Part shown: one piece after another, positions 8,824-16,846 of the stretch | Position numbering within the stretch: the stretch's first letter is position 1 | How the letters are laid out: every line of letters starts with the position of its first letter | Assembly (NCBI GenBank): GCA_017427415.1 | Contig: JAFRSU010000076.1 | Location: 143,867-207,866, forward strand | Direction: 5' to 3' | Length of the DNA: 64,000 nt | DNA from: Lachnospiraceae bacterium | Lineage (GTDB): Bacteria > Bacillota > Clostridia > Lachnospirales > Lachnospiraceae | Notes under the pieces: generated by a model | What the model was told of the DNA's origin: nothing | The model's database searches: none | What the model saw: only the letters and a program-made list of their open reading frames with translations | Translations under genes and position numbers: made by a program

Positions 8824-8859
8824 GGAGGACACATGCCTGCGGCATGGTATAAGTTATGA
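8824..8859 (+). promoter_or_regulatory. Hairpin and 8-codon leader ORF at the fliJ start
   Basis: The only good Shine-Dalgarno (GGAGGAC, 8824-8830) is 27 bases upstream of fliJ's ATG (8856). Between them is a hairpin CATGCC-TGC-GGCATG (8832-8846) that also contains an ATG opening an 8-codon frame, MPAAWYKL (8833-8859). Its TGA overlaps the fliJ ATG (TTATGA). Either the hairpin folds away to bring the site closer to fliJ, or the leader is translated and couples to fliJ. Both are inferences. Confidence 0.55.
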
Positions 8860-9302
8860 CAAAGTTTACTTTCCGGTTAGAGAGTATCCTTTCCATAAAG
8901 CTTAAGCTTGAAGAACAGGCCAAGATGGAGTTCGGCGCTGCCAAGATGAAGCTGAGTGAAGAGCAGGATAAGCTTGAAGGACTTTATAATAAAAAAAGCG
9001 GATATGAGAATGACTTAAAAAAGCTTTACAGTGAGGATCTGGATATAAAGAGGATCAACGGTACCGCCAGAGCCATAGAAATTGTGGACGAGCAGATAAA
9101 ACTGCAGAAGTATGCGGTAAAACGTGCCGAAAAGCAGGTCGATCTGGCTACACAGAAGCTTAATACGGTCATGCAGGAAAGAAAAAGCATGGAAAAGCTC
9201 AAGGAAAAAAGGTTTGCCGAGTACATGAGGGAATATAACGAGGAAGAAAGCAAGCAGACGGATGAGCTTATAAGCTACCAGTACGGCAGGGTAGAAGAAT
9301 AA
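8856..9302 (+). CDS. fliJ: Flagellar export chaperone FliJ
   Basis: FliJ is the central stalk-like coiled-coil protein of the export ATPase ring. The 148-residue length, start TKFTFRLESILSIKLKLEEQAK and almost wholly helical, heptad-rich sequence are characteristic. It follows fliI and precedes the MotE-like gene, the standard order. Its own ATG has no adjacent ribosome binding site; see the leader feature immediately upstream. Confidence 0.93.
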   Translation: MTKFTFRLESILSIKLKLEEQAKMEFGAAKMKLSEEQDKLEGLYNKKSGYENDLKKLYSEDLDIKRINGTARAIEIVDEQIKLQKYAVKRAEKQVDLATQKLNTVMQERKSMEKLKEKRFAEYMREYNEEESKQTDELISYQYGRVEE

Positions 9303-9319
9303 ACTTTAAGAGGTTTAAG

Positions 9320-10117
9320 ATGGCAAAAAAAGATAAAAACAACGAGAACAAGGAAGAAAAGGGAGAGGGCATAGGCAGTAAGATCGGTACCATAGTGCTT
9401 ATCATCATCATAGTGGCGGTATGGCTGGCTATTTTCGCACTGCTTGTAAAAATGGATGTCGGCGGCATGGGAACGAAGCTGAGACCGCTTATAAAGGATG
9501 TCCCTGTTCTTAATCTTATACTTCCGGACGCGGACGATGAAACGCTCATAGCCGAGAAAAATTATCCGTACAAAAACATCGACGAAGCCGTAGAGGTGAT
9601 AAAAAATCTGGAAGCCGAGCTTGATGAGATGAAACAGAATGCGGATGCTTCTTCGAAAAGGATAATCGAACTGCAGAATGAGATAGCGAGACTGAAGAAA
9701 TTCGAGGATGATCAGGCTGCTTTTGAGGAAAGGGTAAAACGGTTTGACGAACAGGTGGTATTTAATTCAAATGCCCCTGATATAGAAGAATACAAAAAGT
9801 TCTATGAGGAGATAAATCCCGAGAATGCAGAGGAGATATACAGACAGGTAATAGAGCAGCTGGCCTATGACAATATGATAAAGGAAAAGGCCGACCTTAT
9901 AAAGAACATGAAGCCTGCCCAGGCAGCAGCCGCCTTAGAAGAGATGACGGCCGACTTAGAGTACACATGTAAGGTGCTCTTAAGCATGAAGGCGACAGAG
10001 GCAACACCTATATTGGACAAGATGGATCCTCTGTTTGTGGCACGTTTGCTCCAGACTATGCACGATATGGATGAGGCATATTATAAAAAAATATCAAAAA
10101 ATTTCTCCGGAAACTAA
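9320..10117 (+). CDS. MotE-like flagellar membrane protein
   Basis: This 265-residue protein has a charged cytoplasmic N-terminus, one membrane helix (about 22-46), a long coiled coil (about 90-150) and a C-terminal helical domain with MKPAQAAAALEEM and ATPILDKMDPLFVARLLQTM, which resembles the magnesium-transporter MgtE N-terminal domain. Proteins of this design between fliJ and fliK in Gram-positives (YlxF/MotE type) are thought to act outside the membrane with the stator. The family is recognised by architecture and position; the precise role is inferred. Confidence 0.82.
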   Translation: MAKKDKNNENKEEKGEGIGSKIGTIVLIIIIVAVWLAIFALLVKMDVGGMGTKLRPLIKDVPVLNLILPDADDETLIAEKNYPYKNIDEAVEVIKNLEAELDEMKQNADASSKRIIELQNEIARLKKFEDDQAAFEERVKRFDEQVVFNSNAPDIEEYKKFYEEINPENAEEIYRQVIEQLAYDNMIKEKADLIKNMKPAQAAAALEEMTADLEYTCKVLLSMKATEATPILDKMDPLFVARLLQTMHDMDEAYYKKISKNFSGN

Positions 10118-10131
10118 AAAAAATACATTTT

Positions 10132-10171
10132 TTCGGCAGGGGAGGTTATGAAAATGACCTTTCCTGCCGAA
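10132..10171 (+). other. Stable RNA hairpin between the MotE-like gene and fliK
   Basis: TTCGGCAGGGGAGGT (10132-10146) pairs with ACCTTTCCTGCCGAA (10157-10171) in a 15-bp stem. The only non-Watson-Crick positions are two G-T pairs, which are allowed in + strand RNA but are A-C mismatches in - strand RNA. No T tract follows, so it is not a standard terminator; an mRNA stability or processing element is possible. The 111-base gap also holds GAGTG...CACTC (about 10181-10206) before the fliK AAGGAGG. Confidence 0.6.
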
Positions 10172-10228
10172 TAATATATAGAGTGTATTGTGAGTTTTAT
10201 GCACTCAAAAATTTAAGAAAGGAGGAAG

Positions 10229-11554
10229 ATGATGACAGCAGTAAACTTGAACGCTTTAGGAAGTGTTCAGCAGATCGTCCAGCCTGCATCCGGTGCCGTA
10301 AGTCCCCGTGAAAACACATCTGTAAAGGATGATTTCGCAAAGGTCATGAACGGCAAGGTAAGTGAACGCGGTGCTTCTCAAAGAGTTAATCCCGATGAAG
10401 GAGTAAAGACTGCAAATCCTTCTACCCGTAAAGAAGTTAACACCCCTGACAGGACAAAAGCTAAGGCTTTTTCAAAACAGGAAAAGAAACAGATCACGGA
10501 TAAGCAGGAAGCAGCGCCCGAGACAGCCAATGAGATGATGGCCGGAGCGGCACAGATCCTTAACATCACTCCGGAGGAGTTAAAGGAAGCTTTAGACTCC
10601 ATGGGACTTAATATCGGGGATCTGACCGACAGGAACAATGTGGCACAGCTGATACTGATGCTCAACGGTTCAAGCGATATCTCGGATATGCTTGTTGACA
10701 ACGGGATGCTTGAAGTATTTAACGAACTGAACGATTTTATAGCTGAAACACTTAACGAAACAGGCTTGAGTGCCGATGAGTTTAAGGAAGCGCTCCTGAA
10801 CTTTACCAAGGCCGGCGAGAACGAGGCAGCTCTCAGCAAAGAAGAAGTAAAAGCTCCTGTTGATGAAAACTTTAAGGAAAATACAGCTTCGGATGCAGCG
10901 GCAGCAAATGCGGCAGGTGATGAAAACATCGAAGTGACCGTTACAAAGACAGGCAGCGGCGAAGGCAGCGGAAGTCTTTCTGACAGATCGGAGAGAAGGG
11001 ATGACTCCGGAGATTTAAGACTTACGGGTGCAGTTGAAGGGTTCGTCAGGAACCTGGAGATGACCGTGGAGCAGACAGGTGAAGTCACTACCGAACAGGT
11101 AAGTATCAGGGATATCGTTTATCAGGTAGTACAAAGGATAAGAGTTGATATCACACCTGACCATACCGGCTTGGAGATGAGACTTAATCCCGGGAACTTA
11201 GGCAGGGTAGCGATCAGCATCACCAATAACGGCGGAGTGATGACAGCCAGGATCGATACCGAGAATGCCAAGGCAAGGGAAGCAATCGAGAGCCAGCTTC
11301 AGATACTCAAGGAAAACATCGAAGCAAAGGGTATCAAGGTTGAGGCAGTGGAAGTAAGGATCTCCGATTTCAACATGGCCGATAACACCGAGACGGGTAA
11401 CAACGAGCAGAGTGCGGAAGGACGTGAAAGCCGCGGAAGCAGGAGAAATACCGGTAATATTTCCATGAGCACAGATGAAGATATCACGGAAGCAGAACGT
11501 GTAGCACAGGAAGTACTTGCAGATACGGGAAGTACGGTAAGCTACAGAGCATAA
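10229..11554 (+). CDS. fliK: Flagellar hook-length control protein FliK
   Basis: FliK is the secreted ruler that stops hook growth and switches export specificity. The 441-residue protein is low-complexity and Glu/Ala-rich for its first two thirds, as expected. Only the C-terminal hook domain is well conserved: GLEMRLNPGNLGRVAISI, then TARIDTENAKAREAIESQL (about 315-360). AAGGAGG precedes the tandem ATGATG start. It is followed by flgD, with which it acts in hook assembly. Confidence 0.92.
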   Translation: MMTAVNLNALGSVQQIVQPASGAVSPRENTSVKDDFAKVMNGKVSERGASQRVNPDEGVKTANPSTRKEVNTPDRTKAKAFSKQEKKQITDKQEAAPETANEMMAGAAQILNITPEELKEALDSMGLNIGDLTDRNNVAQLILMLNGSSDISDMLVDNGMLEVFNELNDFIAETLNETGLSADEFKEALLNFTKAGENEAALSKEEVKAPVDENFKENTASDAAAANAAGDENIEVTVTKTGSGEGSGSLSDRSERRDDSGDLRLTGAVEGFVRNLEMTVEQTGEVTTEQVSIRDIVYQVVQRIRVDITPDHTGLEMRLNPGNLGRVAISITNNGGVMTARIDTENAKAREAIESQLQILKENIEAKGIKVEAVEVRISDFNMADNTETGNNEQSAEGRESRGSRRNTGNISMSTDEDITEAERVAQEVLADTGSTVSYRA

Positions 11555-11611
11555 GAAAGGCCGCCGCACAAAAAGTGAGGGGCAAAACATAATAAAAAAG
11601 GAGGAGTACAA

Positions 11612-12082
11612 ATGGCAGACAACAATGTCGGCATGGGATTTAACTCCAAGGTAGAGACATTTGAGTATACAAGAAAAGCTACCGGAACCGAAAAAGCGGA
11701 TACAAAAGGTACCACGGATCTCGGTAAGGACGCATTCTTACAGCTTCTTGTATGTCAGATGCAGAACCAGGATCCCATGAATCCCAACAGCGATACGGAA
11801 TATGTCGCACAGCTTGCCCAGTTCTCGCAGCTTGAACAGCTTCAGAACTTAGGCACCGAATCGGAAAAGGCACAGGCATTTTCGCTGGTAGGCAAGTATT
11901 GTATGTTCCAGGTTAAGGACTCAAACGGAACAGTTTCATATCCGGAAGGATTTATCAGTTCGGTCAATATTTCGGGAAAGAATGTTACACTTTCTGTAGG
12001 AGATCAGACATACAAGTATGAAGAACTCTACACAGTGATGAACAATGCTCCTAAGACCGAAGAGGAAGAACCGGATACCTGA
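11612..12082 (+). CDS. flgD: Hook-cap scaffolding protein FlgD
   Basis: FlgD caps the growing hook and guides insertion of FlgE. The N-terminal conserved block LGKDAFLQLLVCQMQNQDPMNP and DTEYVAQLAQFSQLEQLQNL (about 32-77) is diagnostic. At 156 residues it is short, keeping the N-terminal block and a truncated beta domain, as in many Gram-positive FlgD proteins. AAAGGAGGAG precedes the ATG. Confidence 0.94.
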   Translation: MADNNVGMGFNSKVETFEYTRKATGTEKADTKGTTDLGKDAFLQLLVCQMQNQDPMNPNSDTEYVAQLAQFSQLEQLQNLGTESEKAQAFSLVGKYCMFQVKDSNGTVSYPEGFISSVNISGKNVTLSVGDQTYKYEELYTVMNNAPKTEEEEPDT

Positions 12083-12102
12083 CATTAAAAAGAGGTGACG
12101 AA

Positions 12103-12495
12103 ATGGCAATTGATGTTTTAAACAGATTTCCTTCCGTCCCGATCATTTTAGGTACGAAGGAAAAAGCATCCGACCTTAAAGCAAAAGAACCGGCAGCCGG
12201 CGGGCTTTCTTTTGAAAGCGTCTTAAAGGCAAAAACCTCGGGCAACGGTGAGCTTAAGATCTCAAAGCATGCGGGAGAGAGATTAAGACAGAGAAATATA
12301 GATCTTTCGGATACCCAGTGGTCAAGACTTGAGAGCGGAGTGAAAAAAGCCGGACTTAAAGGCATCAGGGAATCCCTGATAATGGTCGATGATGTGGCTT
12401 TTATAGTAAATGTCAACAGTAATACGGTGATAACCGCGGTTGACGAAAATGAAGACAAGGTATTCACCAACATAGACGGAGCAGTTATAGCTTAA
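12103..12495 (+). CDS. Conserved flagellar operon protein (flg_new, TIGR02530 type)
   Basis: A 130-residue protein of the small family regularly found between flgD and flgE in Firmicutes. Its conserved middle, KISKHAGERLRQRNIDLSD, is followed by VKKAGLKGIRESLIMVDDVAFIVNV and AVDENEDKVFTNIDGAVI near the C-terminus. No catalytic motif is visible. A role in hook assembly is suggested by position only. AGAGGTG precedes the ATG, 20 bases after flgD. Confidence 0.88.
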   Translation: MAIDVLNRFPSVPIILGTKEKASDLKAKEPAAGGLSFESVLKAKTSGNGELKISKHAGERLRQRNIDLSDTQWSRLESGVKKAGLKGIRESLIMVDDVAFIVNVNSNTVITAVDENEDKVFTNIDGAVIA

Positions 12496-12523
12496 TAAGC
12501 GCTGGACCTATCAGGAGAGCGCG

Positions 12524-12580
12524 GACAGTCGAATGCCAGAGACTGTCAGATAAAGCATTTTTTTAGCAATCGGTGATTGC
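12524..12580 (+). other. Two small hairpins before flgE
   Basis: GACAGTC (12524-12530) pairs with GACTGTC (12541-12547), and GCAATC (12566-12571) pairs with GATTGC (12575-12580), directly ahead of flgE's GGAG site (12586-12589). Because flgE (hook subunit) is needed in large amounts, an mRNA-stabilising 5' hairpin is plausible but not shown. Confidence 0.45.
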
Positions 12581-12595
12581 AGATTGGAGTTTATT

Positions 12596-14038
12596 ATGAT
12601 GCGTTCATTATATTCCGGTGTTTCCGGACTTAAGGTTCATCAGACAAAGATGGACGTTATAGGTAACAATATTTCTAACGTTAATACAATAGGTTTTAAG
12701 AGCAGCCAGGTTAATTTCTCGGATATCCTTTACCAGACATCGAGCGATGCTACCGGTCCCAACGCTGAAGCACGTACCGCAGGTATCAATGCGAAGAAGA
12801 TCGGTCTTGGTGCAAGTGTATCTTCCATCTCGACCATTACCACATCAGGCGGATCCCAGAGAACCGATAATGCTCTTGATATTATGATAGAAGGCAACCA
12901 GTTCTTTATCGTTGATAAGGGCGGCCAGAATTACTTTACAAAAGCCGGTGATTTTACTATCGATGCAAGCGGACTTCTTTGTAATACAGGCGGATGCAAG
13001 GTTATGGGATGGCTTCCCGACCCCAATGATCCTTCAAAGTGTGTTCATGACCGTGTAACGGATCTTAGGATCAAATCCGAAGAAAACATGTATGTTCCCC
13101 CTGAGGCTACCGAACAGGTATATTTCTCGGGAAATATAGATTATAAGGATACCCAGCTTTCTACAGATACCGGTAAGACCACCACGCTTTCATTCTATGA
13201 TAAGCTTGGCCAGAACTATATGGCTGTACTTAATCTTAAGCAGCCTGCAGATGCTGAGGCCGGTTCGTTTAAGGTAAGCATTACCGATATCCTTGATGCC
13301 AACAGGGAATCCATCTTTGTCAAGAAGACAGTGGATGAGAATAACAACGTAACCTACTCTGCATCGGAGATCACAAGCTTCTCCTTCGGCGGCGAAGAGA
13401 TCACTGTAGGCGAGATAGATGAAGAGACAGGTAAGGTAACCATAGACGGTGAAGGTATCGATCTTAAGTTCAATCCTGCAAACGGTAAGTTTATAAGTGT
13501 CGGATCCGATGATTCGGCTAAGATAATCGACTTTACCATCAACGGCGGAGAAAACTCGCCTTTCTCCGATATCAAGTGTGATTTCTCGGCTATGACCATG
13601 TATGCGAGCAGCGGTTCATCCACATTCCTTGCACAGCGCGGAAGCTTGGACGGCGGACTTGGAGCAGGAAAGCCCCAGGGTACCATGACAGGTATATCTG
13701 TAGATGCTTCGGGAAGAATATACGGTTCTTACGATAACGGCGACAAGAAGCTCTTGGCTCAGATAGCAGTAGCACAGTTCGCAAACCCTGCAGGTCTTGA
13801 AGCAGTGGGCAGCAGTTTATTTGCGGCCACTATGAACTCCGGTACTTTCAACGGTATAGGAGAGGATATCTCAGTAGTCGGCGGAAAGATGAACACCGGT
13901 GTACTCGAAATGTCAAATGTAGACCTTTCCACAGAGTTTACATCCATTATTACAACACAGCGTGGTTTCCAGGCAAATTCAAGGATCATCACCACTTCCG
14001 ATACATTGCTTGAGGAACTTATAAATCTTAAGCGTTAA
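12596..14038 (+). CDS. flgE: Flagellar hook protein FlgE
   Basis: FlgE polymerises into the hook. The 480-residue protein opens with MRSLYSGVSGLKVHQ, followed by IGNNISNVNTIGFKSSQVNFSD, the rod/hook signature. It has the internal GNQFFIVDKGG beta region and ends with the matching C-terminal helix (DLSTEFTSIITTQRGFQANSRII). An upstream in-frame TTG at 12584 overlaps the ribosome binding site TTGGAG, so the ATG at 12596 (or 12599) is preferred. A terminator follows the gene, so the first half of the flagellar block probably ends here. Confidence 0.95.
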   Translation: MMRSLYSGVSGLKVHQTKMDVIGNNISNVNTIGFKSSQVNFSDILYQTSSDATGPNAEARTAGINAKKIGLGASVSSISTITTSGGSQRTDNALDIMIEGNQFFIVDKGGQNYFTKAGDFTIDASGLLCNTGGCKVMGWLPDPNDPSKCVHDRVTDLRIKSEENMYVPPEATEQVYFSGNIDYKDTQLSTDTGKTTTLSFYDKLGQNYMAVLNLKQPADAEAGSFKVSITDILDANRESIFVKKTVDENNNVTYSASEITSFSFGGEEITVGEIDEETGKVTIDGEGIDLKFNPANGKFISVGSDDSAKIIDFTINGGENSPFSDIKCDFSAMTMYASSGSSTFLAQRGSLDGGLGAGKPQGTMTGISVDASGRIYGSYDNGDKKLLAQIAVAQFANPAGLEAVGSSLFAATMNSGTFNGIGEDISVVGGKMNTGVLEMSNVDLSTEFTSIITTQRGFQANSRIITTSDTLLEELINLKR

Positions 14039-14061
14039 CAGTTAAATGTCATGTTATTTAA

Positions 14062-14093
14062 GCCGGCAGCGGGTAACCGCCGCCGGCATTTTT
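14062..14093 (+). terminator. Terminator after flgE
   Basis: GCCGGC (14062-14067) pairs with GCCGGC (14082-14087), with an inner GCGG/CCGC pairing, and TTTTT follows (14089-14093). A very A-rich stretch (about 14125-14165) comes next. Confidence 0.8.
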
Positions 14094-14176
14094 AAGGTTA
14101 GGACCGGTTTTTAAGTTAATTTTTTAAAAAAAATCAAAAAAATTGAAAAAAAATACAAAAAAATGGGCTTAAAGAC

Positions 14177-14205
14177 TTTACAGAATCGCACAAATTAAGT
14201 ATTAT
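14177..14205 (+). promoter_or_regulatory. Sigma-A promoter before flbD-motA
   Basis: TTTACA (14177-14182), a 17-base spacer and TATTAT (14200-14205) lie 62 bases upstream of flbD, after the flgE terminator and an A-rich tract that could act as an UP element. Together they suggest a second transcription unit starting here. Confidence 0.72.
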
Positions 14206-14267
14206 ATAGAGTAGGGATTTTGTAGTATTAATAATATAAACCGACAGGCGGAAATCGGAGACGGCAT

Positions 14268-14477
14268 ATGATTGATATAACCAAAATAGACGGCAGAGGT
14301 GTCACGATAAATGCCGAGCTGATAGAGACGATAGAGGAGATCCCGGAGACGGTGATCACACTGACTACAGGCAGGAAACTGATCATCAAAGAAAGTAGAC
14401 AGAAAGTCAAAAATCTAGTAAAATCATATAAGCAGGATATATTCAGACAATATACGATGGAAGAACAGATAGATTGA
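14268..14477 (+). CDS. flbD: Flagellar protein FlbD (SwrD-like)
   Basis: A 69-residue protein with the FlbD family form: a start such as MIDITKIDGRGVTINAELIETIEE, then ETVITLTTGRKLIIKES and a basic C-terminal helix. In Bacillus the homologue SwrD raises motor power and stands just before the stator genes or hook gene; here it directly precedes motA, which fits. It is the first gene after the internal promoter. Confidence 0.9.
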   Translation: MIDITKIDGRGVTINAELIETIEEIPETVITLTTGRKLIIKESRQKVKNLVKSYKQDIFRQYTMEEQID

Positions 14478-14512
14478 GATACATACATTTTGCATGGTAA
14501 GGTGGTGTTATT

Positions 14513-15328
14513 TTGGATTTAGCGACTTTGATAGGCCTTGTGGCGGCCTTTGTGCTCATGATATTCGGTATGGTATTTGATGCTAACAGCATGAGTGTTA
14601 ACTTTGCAGCAGTCAAAGCGTTTATTGATGTTCCTTCGCTGCTGATCACTTTCGGCGGTGCGTTCATGGCGACTATGGCCATGTCGGAGAGCCCCGGAGA
14701 GTTTGTAAAGAGCCTTAAGACATTTACTCTTAACTTAAAGCAGGTTCCTTCCAACGAAGAAGAAACCATCAAATCCATAATAAATCTTTCGAATATCGCA
14801 CGTAAGGAAGGACTGCTCGCACTCGAGGAGGCAGCGGGCAGCATAGAGGATGAGTTTATGAAGAAGGGTGTACTGCTCATAGTAGACGGTACCGACCCTG
14901 AACTTGTCCGTTCCATCATGGAGACCGAGCTTTCGTGTATAGAGACAAGACACAAAGGAAATGTAGGCTTCTGGGAAAACCTGGGTTCCATGGGTCCTGC
15001 GTGGGGTATGATCGGTACCCTGATCGGACTTATCAACATGCTCGGTAACCTGGAAGATGTAAGTACCGTAGGTCCTTCCATGGCGGTCGCCCTGGTTACG
15101 ACCTTCTACGGTTCGGTCCTCGCCAACTGGATATGCGCACCTACCGCAGCAAAACTTAAAGCTACCAATGACAGGGAAATACAGATGAAGGAAGTCATGG
15201 TTGAAGGACTTCTTTCAATCCAGGCGGGTGAAAACCCGAGAGTTATCGAGGAAAAGCTCAAGTCCTTCTTAGCACCTGAAGCAAGGGCAAGCTTCTCTTC
15301 TGAAGAAGGTGGTGAAGAGAATGGCTAA
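14513..15328 (+). CDS. motA: Flagellar stator protein MotA
   Basis: MotA is the four-helix stator subunit that couples ion flow through MotA/MotB to torque on FliG. The 271-residue protein contains LIGLVAAFVLMIFGMVF at the start and the conserved MGPAWGMIGTLIGLINML (about 162-179). The cytoplasmic loop has the conserved charged segment (NIARKEGLLALEE). The start codon is TTG at 14513, after AAGGTGGTG. motB overlaps its end by eight bases. Confidence 0.95.
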   Translation: MDLATLIGLVAAFVLMIFGMVFDANSMSVNFAAVKAFIDVPSLLITFGGAFMATMAMSESPGEFVKSLKTFTLNLKQVPSNEEETIKSIINLSNIARKEGLLALEEAAGSIEDEFMKKGVLLIVDGTDPELVRSIMETELSCIETRHKGNVGFWENLGSMGPAWGMIGTLIGLINMLGNLEDVSTVGPSMAVALVTTFYGSVLANWICAPTAAKLKATNDREIQMKEVMVEGLLSIQAGENPRVIEEKLKSFLAPEARASFSSEEGGEENG

Positions 15329-16232
15329 AAAGAAGCAGGACGATCCGCCTAAAGGGTCCCCGGCGTGGATGGCCACTTTCTCGGATCTTATGAACCTCCT
15401 GCTCTGCTTTTTCGTCCTTCTGTTTTCGATGTCCAGTGTCGATGCCAATAAATGGGAAGAGGTAGTCGCTTCCATGACCAGTGCCTTCAGTGTTTTTAAT
15501 GAAGGAAGTACAGCCATAGGTGACGGTACCCTGGTCGGTATGGGGACCACACAGCTTTCCAACCTCGATGAGTATTATTCCTCGATGGGTCAGACGGCAG
15601 AAGAATCCGGAGATGACATCAAGCACAGTACCGATCCCGAATCGGGCGAAGGGAAAACACCCGATGACAAGGAGGGCGAAGGAAAGAATACCGATCCGAA
15701 AGACGGAAACGGCAATCTTGAAAAGCAGCTCGAGGAAGCAAACAGAAAAGAAACGGAAGGCATGCTGGATCAGGTTTCAGAGCTTACCGAGATTTATAAT
15801 ATCAGCGGACTTTTGGAGGTCGGCATAGATCCCAACGGGAAGTATATAGAACTTACCATCAACGGTTCGGTACTGTTTGAATCGGGTAAGGCGGAGCTTA
15901 AAAAAGAATGTCTGCCTCTTCTTTCGAAGGTCGGAGACATACTTAAGGTTTACGCGGATCATGATGTCGAGGTTATAGGACATACGGATAATATCCCTAT
16001 GAAATCCTCGCAGTATCCGAGCAATGATATGCTGTCATCGGCACGTGCGATCAGTGCAGCCCATTACCTGATAGATGAAAAGGGTGTAAGTGTTGAACAC
16101 ATATCCTGGACGGGACGCGGCGAATACGATCCGATAGATACGAACACCACTGCTGAGGGCAGGGCCCGCAACAGAAGAGTGGAGATAAGGATATACAATT
16201 CCCTTAATTCTACCCGTAATAAGACAAACTGA
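15321..16232 (+). CDS. motB: Flagellar stator protein MotB
   Basis: MotB anchors the stator to peptidoglycan. From the ATG at 15321 (303 residues) a single membrane helix carries the ion-binding Asp22 in AWMATFSDLMNLLL. A long acidic Gly/Asp/Lys-rich linker (about 95-145) precedes the OmpA-like peptidoglycan-binding domain with VEVIGHTDNIPM, ARAISAAHYLI and GRARNRRVEIRI. The start was chosen over in-frame GTG codons at 15309 and 15312 because AAGGTGG is correctly spaced. The linker and the plug region are longer than in Escherichia coli. Confidence 0.95.
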   Translation: MAKKKQDDPPKGSPAWMATFSDLMNLLLCFFVLLFSMSSVDANKWEEVVASMTSAFSVFNEGSTAIGDGTLVGMGTTQLSNLDEYYSSMGQTAEESGDDIKHSTDPESGEGKTPDDKEGEGKNTDPKDGNGNLEKQLEEANRKETEGMLDQVSELTEIYNISGLLEVGIDPNGKYIELTINGSVLFESGKAELKKECLPLLSKVGDILKVYADHDVEVIGHTDNIPMKSSQYPSNDMLSSARAISAAHYLIDEKGVSVEHISWTGRGEYDPIDTNTTAEGRARNRRVEIRIYNSLNSTRNKTN

Positions 16233-16233
16233 C

Positions 16234-16257
16234 GTCATCACTGCTTCGCAGTATGAC
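16234..16257 (+). other. Hairpin between motB and fliL
   Basis: GTCAT-C-ACTGC-TTC-GCAGT-ATGAC starts two bases after the motB stop: a ten-pair stem with one bulge and a three-base loop. No T tract follows. Read on the other strand it resembles short dispersed palindromes containing CTGAGCGAAGC-type cores, so it may be a small mobile repeat. Confidence 0.5.
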
Positions 16258-16280
16258 ATATAATGAAAGGCAGATAAAAC

Positions 16281-16805
16281 ATGAAAAAGAATATGTTAAC
16301 GGTACTGGTACTTATACTTTGTATCGTAAATCTGACACTCAGTGCTTATATTGTTTTTACCGTTGTACCTAATGCACAGAGGACCGATCAGCTGATCACC
16401 AAGATACTTCAGATAATCGACTTGGAGCTTGAGTCTCCGAATGCGGAAGACACGGAGGAGCCCTCGTACAACATTGAAAATATTGAAAAATATACGATCG
16501 ACGAGAGCAAGCTTACAACAAACCTTGCAACAGGACCGGACGGAAAAACTCATTATGCAAAGATAATGGCCTCACTTACCATCAATAATGCGGATGAGGA
16601 TTACAAGACCTTGAATCCCAAGGTTGAGACCATGGAAAGCGATATCATTTCAATCATCAAGTCTAATGTATCGAAGTATAACAACGAGGAACTGACAAGC
16701 CCCGAGACCAAGGATGTCATCAAGAATCAGATACTTACAGAGATACAGACATTGTTCAATTCGAAATTTATCGTTGGCGTAACAGTAGATTACCTGATCC
16801 AGTAA
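16281..16805 (+). CDS. fliL: Flagellar basal body-associated protein FliL
   Basis: FliL surrounds the stator and supports torque. The 174-residue protein has one N-terminal membrane helix (about 7-28), an Asp/Glu-rich linker and a C-terminal periplasmic domain with KIMASLTINNADEDYKTL and the late segment KNQILTEIQTLF, which match the FliL pattern weakly. Position between motB and fliM is the strongest support. GAAAGGCAG precedes the ATG. Confidence 0.88.
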   Translation: MKKNMLTVLVLILCIVNLTLSAYIVFTVVPNAQRTDQLITKILQIIDLELESPNAEDTEEPSYNIENIEKYTIDESKLTTNLATGPDGKTHYAKIMASLTINNADEDYKTLNPKVETMESDIISIIKSNVSKYNNEELTSPETKDVIKNQILTEIQTLFNSKFIVGVTVDYLIQ

Positions 16806-16846
16806 CAGCCGGACAGGGCCGGGTATTAACTTAAGGAGGAAATGCA

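Noticed and set aside
14115..14135. Possible second CodY box before flbD (AATTTTTTAAAAAAA)
   Set aside because: Only about 11 of 15 positions match and the area is plain A/T tracts, so a chance match is likely.
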